The translations under genes and the position numbers were made by a program. Below the pieces are notes generated by a model. The model had not been told where the DNA came from. It made no database searches and saw only the letters and a program-made list of their open reading frames with translations. Shown one piece after another: positions 58,901 to 64,000 of a DNA stretch of 64,000 bases. The stretch comes from Cryptomeria japonica (lineage: Eukaryota > Streptophyta > Pinopsida > Cupressales > Cupressaceae), in the NCBI RefSeq assembly GCF_030272615.1, contig NC_081405.1, positions 611,007,065-611,071,064 on the forward strand, read 5' to 3'. How positions within the stretch are numbered: position 1 is the first letter of the stretch; every line of letters starts with the position of its first letter.

Positions 58901-59934
58901 TTATCTCAGTAGCACATCATGTTTACTCCTACTGATCCGATGCACATCTCTAGTTTCACACACCTTAGGCATCATTATGTTTCACTTTGTTCATCTGGTC
59001 TGGGCCTTCAACCACATGCCTTATATCTCTTGATTGTCTTATCTTGGAGGGTTATGCTGCATTCCACACATATTGTGAGATAAGTTAAGTATTACCACTT
59101 AGCGATAGAAGCGGATCTTTGTCACTTGCTAATCACCATCTGATAGGAACCGGTTGCCAATACATTATTTTTTCTGCTTTTTTTATAGAACTCATATGGC
59201 TTAGCTGACAATGAGTAGATACATCTACAATCAGGTACATAACCTGGTATACATCCCCTTTTTCTACCTTACTATCTTGTAGCAGCCCAAACACTGCTAG
59301 TCATATCTTCATCCTATGATAACCTCTTCATCCGGTGGGATTCCTGCTTTATGGTACCCAACTGCATACCGGTTGCCTGCACTTTCTCCATTAGCTCAAC
59401 CTTTCTTTCTCACTGGTCACATACTTGTCGATTGACAATAACACACTTCCAGCATATCATTCACCAGTTGACATATCATACTGGTCTTCAATACTTACTC
59501 ATCAGTCAACATCCCATACTAGTTGACATCAAAGACAACCCAATGCCAATAGCTATTCTTTCTGTTCACTTCTTCCAGATTGTAGTCTGAATCTTATTGA
59601 AAGTCAGTGAGACTTTCCTAAGCGTTGTAGCCTTTTAGGCCATCGTATTTGAGCAGTGAGCTCTAGGCAGTTTTCCTAAATGCATGTGCATTCCCCATTG
59701 TAACATTTTCACATACTATTGCATAGGATCATCTTACTCTGGTAGGTTCTCACCATTTGTTTTTTCCTTAACTGGTTTTTCCACGTTAAAATTTTAGTGT
59801 TGTGTGGTATGTTGTTAATTTTCTTATTTGTCCTATTGTTGTAATTTATCATATCTATGTTCTTTGGTTAAGTTTGTGTATTTGGTGAAGACAAATTCAC
59901 CCCCCCTCTCAGTCTTCCTTAATTGCTGCCAACA
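55913..59934 (+). repeat. 5' LTR of the Copia element, interrupted by a foreign, probably inverted LTR segment
   Basis: The left part (55913 to about 56796) is T/G-rich with a TATA-like TTGTATATATAGG near 56605. The right part (about 59580-59934) carries the standard Copia LTR end (GTGCATTCCCCATTGTAAC, TTCACCCCCCCTCTCAG). At 56797 TGCCACTAAGAGGGGGGTGA begins, the reverse complement of such an LTR end. The middle, rich in ACCGGT words, therefore looks like a Copia-type LTR in the opposite orientation. Its right boundary is not defined. Many short frames between 57000 and 59590 are chance frames. Confidence 0.5.
57058..57236. repeat. 35-36-bp minisatellite, five copies
   Basis: TTTAGGGCACCAACCCAAGG-type units start at 57058, 57094, 57130, 57165 and 57200. 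Each contains two related half-units (GCACCAACCC). The frame at 57001-57204 is a product of this repeat and not a gene. Confidence 0.93.
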
Positions 59935-59936
59935 AT

Positions 59937-59948
59937 TGGTATCAGAGC
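59937..59948 (+). other. Primer-binding site
   Basis: TGGTATCAGAGC two bases after the LTR end, the usual initiator-Met-tRNA complement of plant Copia elements. Confidence 0.9.
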
Positions 59949-59990
59949 TAGATTCTCAGGTAGAAGCTTAACCACTTGAGGAGATCCGGG

Positions 59991-60960
59991 ATGGTAGCTC
60001 AAGGTGTTATCTTTAAGAAGGATAGTCTGAGATTTGATGGAATTAACTATGCTATATGGAAGGATTGGATGAAAGTGCACTTGAAATGTCTTGGTAAAGA
60101 TTATTGGAAGATTACAAAGAATGTCTATGTTGTTCCTCAGAATGACCATATACTCCTAATGAGGTTAAGGAGGTTTAACATAATATTAGAGCAAAGGAAG
60201 CATTTCTTAGTGCGCTGATTGATTTTGTGATGACAAATGTAATGGGACTTCAGACCGCACATGAGATCTAGGTGAAGCTTGAGGTGCTATATGAAGGTGA
60301 TAAACAAGTGAAGGTTGCTAAGTTGCAGAATTTGAAAGGAAACTATGAGACATTGAAGATGAGAGATGATGAACATACACTCTTTTATGGCTAAGGTGAA
60401 TGACCTTGTCATAGGTATTAGATGTGCTGGTGAAACCATTGAGGAAGATGAAATTGTTGCTAAGGTGTTGAGATCTTTGCCTCTTGCCTATAAATATAAG
60501 TTTGTTGCTATTGATGAGATTTGGAGTGTGGCTAGTGTGACAAGAGATATGCTCATTGGAAAGCTTGTTGCATTTGAGCTTAGTGAATTTGGAGAATCAC
60601 GTGGAAAATATGAGACAACATTCAGAGCATTTGCATCTATATCCAGTAAGTAGCAATATGGTCTTGATGAATGCATAATATCTAGATATGAAAGATAGAG
60701 AAGAGAGATAGAAGAGAAAGAAAGGGAGCTGGATGAACCTGAAGCACTGATTGCCTAGAGATTACCTAAAGGTGCCAGTAAGTATGATAGAAATTTTCCT
60801 CTAAAATGTTTCTCTTGTAACAAGATAGGATATTCTTCTTCTAGATGCCTGGAGAGAATGGCTAAGTATGACATACATGATAAGTTTGATAAGCATGATA
60901 GGAATGATAGATACGACAAGTATGAGAAGTGTGCCAATCTTTACAAGCCTTACTAGAAGC
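59991..60960 (+). pseudogene. Copia gag with CCHC knuckle whose His is Tyr
   Basis: The frame starts MVAQGVIFKKDSLRFDGINY and passes a Trp-containing motif (AIWKDWMKVHL). A shift near 60145 leads to NVMGLQTAHEI(stop)VKLEVL. A second shift near 60390 leads into MAKVNDLVIGI and VLRSLPLAYKYKFVAIDE. The zinc knuckle (60807-60848) reads CFSCNKIGYSSSRC: the His expected in CX2CX4HX4C is Tyr at 60831-60833 (TAT, one C-to-T step from CAT). An acidic/basic KYDIHDKFDKHDRNDRYDKY stretch follows. Stops are mostly TAG. Family call secure; non-functional. Confidence 0.85.
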
Positions 60961-61129
60961 ATAGGAATCAGAAGAACTATTATTATACTGCTATGAAGGT
61001 ATTACAAATGAAAAATATGAAGGAGATGAAGTTGTATTCCTTTCCATTAAGGAGGATGGACCTGTACCTATTGATTCCACTAGCTATACTATTAAGGAGA
61101 AACCTTTAGCTACTAAAGTTGAAGATAAA

Positions 61130-64000
61130 GATGAATGGGTGACTGACAGTGGTTGTTCACATCATATGATCGGTGATAAAATCAATTTTTTTAGTATGGA
61201 AATATATGATGGTGGAATAGTTAGATTTGGAGATGACAAAGCCTTGTGATCCATGGGAGAGGTTCTCTTTCTTTTGTTGGTAATAATAACACTAATGATG
61301 TCTTGTATGTTGAAGGTTTGAAACATAATCTTTTGAGTGTTGGACAAATGGTTGATAAAGTTTATGATCTATAATTCAAGGATGGTAAATGCAAGATCTT
61401 TAATGCCTCTGGTACAAAGATTGCATATAAAACTAAGACTGAAGGTAACATTTTTCATTTGAATGTTGGTGAGAAAAGTTGTTTGCTAGCTCAGATTGCT
61501 GACAGTTGGTTATGGCATAGGAGAATGTGTCATGTAAATTTTTATTCAATAATTAAGATCAGTTCTACACATCTTGTTAGAGATTTGCCTAAGATTGTAA
61601 AGCATGCTAATCTAGTATGTAAGGAATGTTAGTTGGGTAAGCAAACAAGAATTTCTTTCAAGAGTAAATAATATACATCATATGAATTGCTATATCTTGT
61701 GCATACTGGCCTATTTGAACCTACAAATATTAGAAGTGTGTAGGGTGATAGATATTTTATGCTGCTAATTGATGATTATTCTAGGATGATGTGGGTTTTC
61801 TTTTTAATGGAGAAATCATAAGCATTTGATAAATTCAAGATATTCAAAGCTAAGGTCGAGACCAATTTTGGATTGAAGATGAAGTGTCTGAGATCTGATA
61901 GAGGTGGATAATTCTATTCTGGTGAGTTCAATTCATTTTTTAAGAAGCATGGGATTAGAAGAAAATTGTATGCTCCTAAAACCCCTTAGTAGAATGGAGT
62001 TGTTGAGAGGAAGAACATAACTATTTTGGATGCTACAAGGACTATGCTGATTGAAGGAAATGTTTCGAAGATCTACTAGAGAGAAGCTATTAGTACTATT
62101 GTTTACACATTCAATAGAGTTAACATCAAAGAAGATATTGGTAAAACCTCTTATGAGATTTGGTTTGGTCATGTTCCTACTATGAGATATTTCAGAGTAT
62201 TTGGTAGAAAATGTTATATCGAAAGAGATGAGCATATAGGAAAGTTTGATGCTAGAAGTGATGAAGGTATTTTATTGGGATATCCAACAAAGAGAAAGGC
62301 CTATCGGTGCTACAATAAGAGACTGAGAAAGATAGTAGAAAGTGCAAATGTGAAGGTTGATGAGAACCTTGGGAAAGAGATTAGAGAATGTGATTATGAT
62401 GATTGACAACATGTTTTTTAAGCCCCTATTCATCCTGAAGAACCTAAGAAGAATGATCTAGTTGAGATTGTGAATCTGGATGTTCCTAGTGAAGGAGTGC
62501 AAGAACCTGAGAATTAGAACAATCAAAAGACTCTGAGGTATGTAAGACTGAGTCATCCTAAAAATCAGATTATTGGTGATAAGAATAAAGGTGTGATGAC
62601 TAGAAGAAGGTTAACTACTGAAGAAGTATGCTTGATTTCCAAAGTTGAACCTAAAGATGTTGTTGAAGCCTATAAAGATGAAAGTTGGCTGGGATCTATG
62701 GAGGAAGAACTAGATCAGATTGAAAATAATAATACTTGGGAACTTGTGCCTAGATCTAAGGATAAGAATGTTATTGATACTAAATGGGTATTCAGAAATA
62801 AATTGAATGAAGTTGGTGAACTTGTTAGAAATAAAGCAAGACTAGTCTGCAAAGGATACTCACAACAAGAAGGGATTGATTATGAGGAGACTTTTTCTCC
62901 AGTTGCTAGACTTGAAGCTATTAGATTGTTGCTTGCTTATGTTGCTTATAAAGATTTTAATGTATATCAGATGGATGCCAACTCTGCCTTTTTAAATGGT
63001 GATCTGGAGGAAGAAGTTTACATAAAGAAACCTGATGGATTTTCAATATCAGATGATGGAGACATGGTTTGTAAGCTGAAGAAAGCTTTGTATGGATTAA
63101 AACAAGCTCCTAGAGCTTGGTATGCTAGACTAGATAAATATTTGTTGAAATTGGGATTTAGTAAAGGTGTTGCTTACAATAATCTATAATATAAGATAGA
63201 AAATGATAACATCCTAATTGTCAAAGTATTTTTTGATGATATAACCTATGGTGGTGATCATAACCTGAGCATGAAGTTTGTCGCTGACATGCAAAAATAA
63301 TTTGAGATGTCAATGATTGGTGAGATGATTTTTTTCTTAGGTCTACAGATTGCATAGATTGGAAAAGGTATATTCATATCTCAAAGGAAGTATGTGAAGG
63401 AATTGTTGAAGAAGTTTGGATTAGATGACTCCAAACTAGTTGGAACTCCTATGGTGATTGGTTGTAAATTTTCTTAGAATGATGAATCTCCTAAAGCTAA
63501 TCAAAGTTTGTACATATCAATGGTTGGTGGACTGCTATATCTTACTCAGACTAGGCCAAACATTATGCATGTTATGTGCATAGCTGCTAGATATCAAGTT
63601 GATCCAAAAGAGATTCATGTCACTACTATGAAGAGGATATTAAGATACTTGAAGGCAATTGTAGATTATGGATTACGGTATCCTAGGAATGATGATTTCA
63701 TGTTATGTGCCTACACTGCTACTGATTGGGCTGGTGATGTTGATGACCGAAAGAGAACTACTAGTGGGGCATTCTTTTTAGGTAAGAAGCTAGTTTTATG
63801 GGTTATAAAGAGACAAGATTCAGTGTCCTTATCTACTGCTGAAGTTGAGTACATTGTTGTTGCTAGTAATTGCACTCAGGTAGTTTGGATGAAGCAAATA
63901 GTGAAGGATATCAAAATTATTTATGATGAGCCTATTGTTATATACTATGATAAGTCCAGTGCTATCAACATGTCAAATAATCTAGTGCAACATTCAAATA
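61130..64000 (+). pseudogene. Copia pol: protease, integrase, RT, RNase H
   Basis: Protease: VTDSGCSHHM with the active-site DSG at 61145-61153. A frameshift near 61250 follows. GAG-pre-integrase: SWLWHRRMCHVNF and NLVCKEC(stop)LGKQT, the HHCC finger. Integrase: LVHTGLFEP, where the first catalytic Asp is Gly (61708-61710); GDRYFMLLIDDYSRM; SDRGG with the second Asp (61897); then TP, two consecutive TAGs (61987-61992), NGVVERKN with the Glu at 62005. [56 protein letters not shown], and the catalytic box FFDD (Asp pair at 63235-63240, usually YVDD). RNase H: TDWAGDVDDRKRTTSGAFFL and SLSTAEVEYIVVASNCTQVV, running off the window end. The longest intact stretch is RT, 62593-63189. Confidence 0.93.

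Larger units (their letters stand above)
55913..64000 (+). mobile_element. Copia element with full gag-pol order, 3' end outside the window
   Basis: The 5' LTR ends CTGCCAACA at 59934 and the primer site TGGTATCAGAGC follows at 59937. Gag, protease, integrase, RT and RNase H then follow in Copia order (integrase before RT) to the window end. The LTR start is placed at TGTTGGATATTG (55913), whose TGTTGG mirrors the terminal CCAACA. That makes the LTR region 4.0 kb, which is best explained by an insertion inside it (about 56797-59580). The element is dead: roughly twenty stops and several frameshifts in gag-pol. Confidence 0.85.

Noticed and set aside
1-64000. A new multi-gene system or gene cluster
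   Set aside because: No set of adjacent intact genes exists; apart from the B3 and PPR remnants and a few unrecognised frames, the recognisable sequence is decayed retroelements.

Overview
The window looks like a piece of a large, repeat-dominated plant nuclear genome, most likely a gymnosperm such as a conifer. The evidence is AT-rich DNA, very low gene density, heavily decayed Copia, Gypsy and L1-type elements, LTRs of 1.2 to 1.8 kb, a degenerate PPR gene and a plant-specific B3 transcription factor. The lineage is inferred from this general character; no species-specific marker was found. No bacterial features, operons or CRISPR arrays are present, and no intact multi-gene system could be supported.

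Layout. 1-1.0 kb: 3' end of an L1-type LINE. 1.9-3.0 kb: broken unrecognised reading frame with an RG-rich tail and a poly-A tract. 7.8-8.3 kb: unrecognised frame with one TAG. 9.9-12.1 kb: complete gag-only Copia element with both LTRs, primer site, polypurine tract and target duplication. 12.2-13.2 kb: PPR pseudogene. 14.1-20.1 kb: two L1-type LINE pieces on the minus strand. 21.0-22.1 kb: RAV/NGATHA-like B3 gene with one frameshift. 25.2 kb: SINE-like element. 28.2-30.9 kb: Copia pol remnant split by a 1.2 kb insertion. 32.1-33.3 kb: solo Gypsy LTR. 33.3-34.7 kb: LINE ORF1 remnant. 36.3-39.4 kb: CATC-rich LTR-element interior and LTR. 39.5-39.8 kb: 366-bp near-perfect hairpin. 40.1-41.3 kb: second solo LTR. 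42.8-48.9 kb: complete non-autonomous Gypsy-like element. 50.2-52.0 kb: solo LTR of another family. 53.4-54.3 kb: decayed second copy of the B3 gene. 55.9-64.0 kb: autonomous-type Copia element with full domain order, full of stops and running off the window end.

The host-gene content is therefore small: two B3 copies, a PPR pseudogene and a few unrecognised frames. Most of the rest is transposon archaeology. Nested insertions, target duplications and stop-codon patterns are readable by eye. The strongest observations are the two structurally complete non-autonomous elements with perfect 5-bp target duplications, the 366-bp hairpin with LTR-like ends, the paired B3 copies, and the predominance of TAG/TAA stops where glutamine codons are expected.
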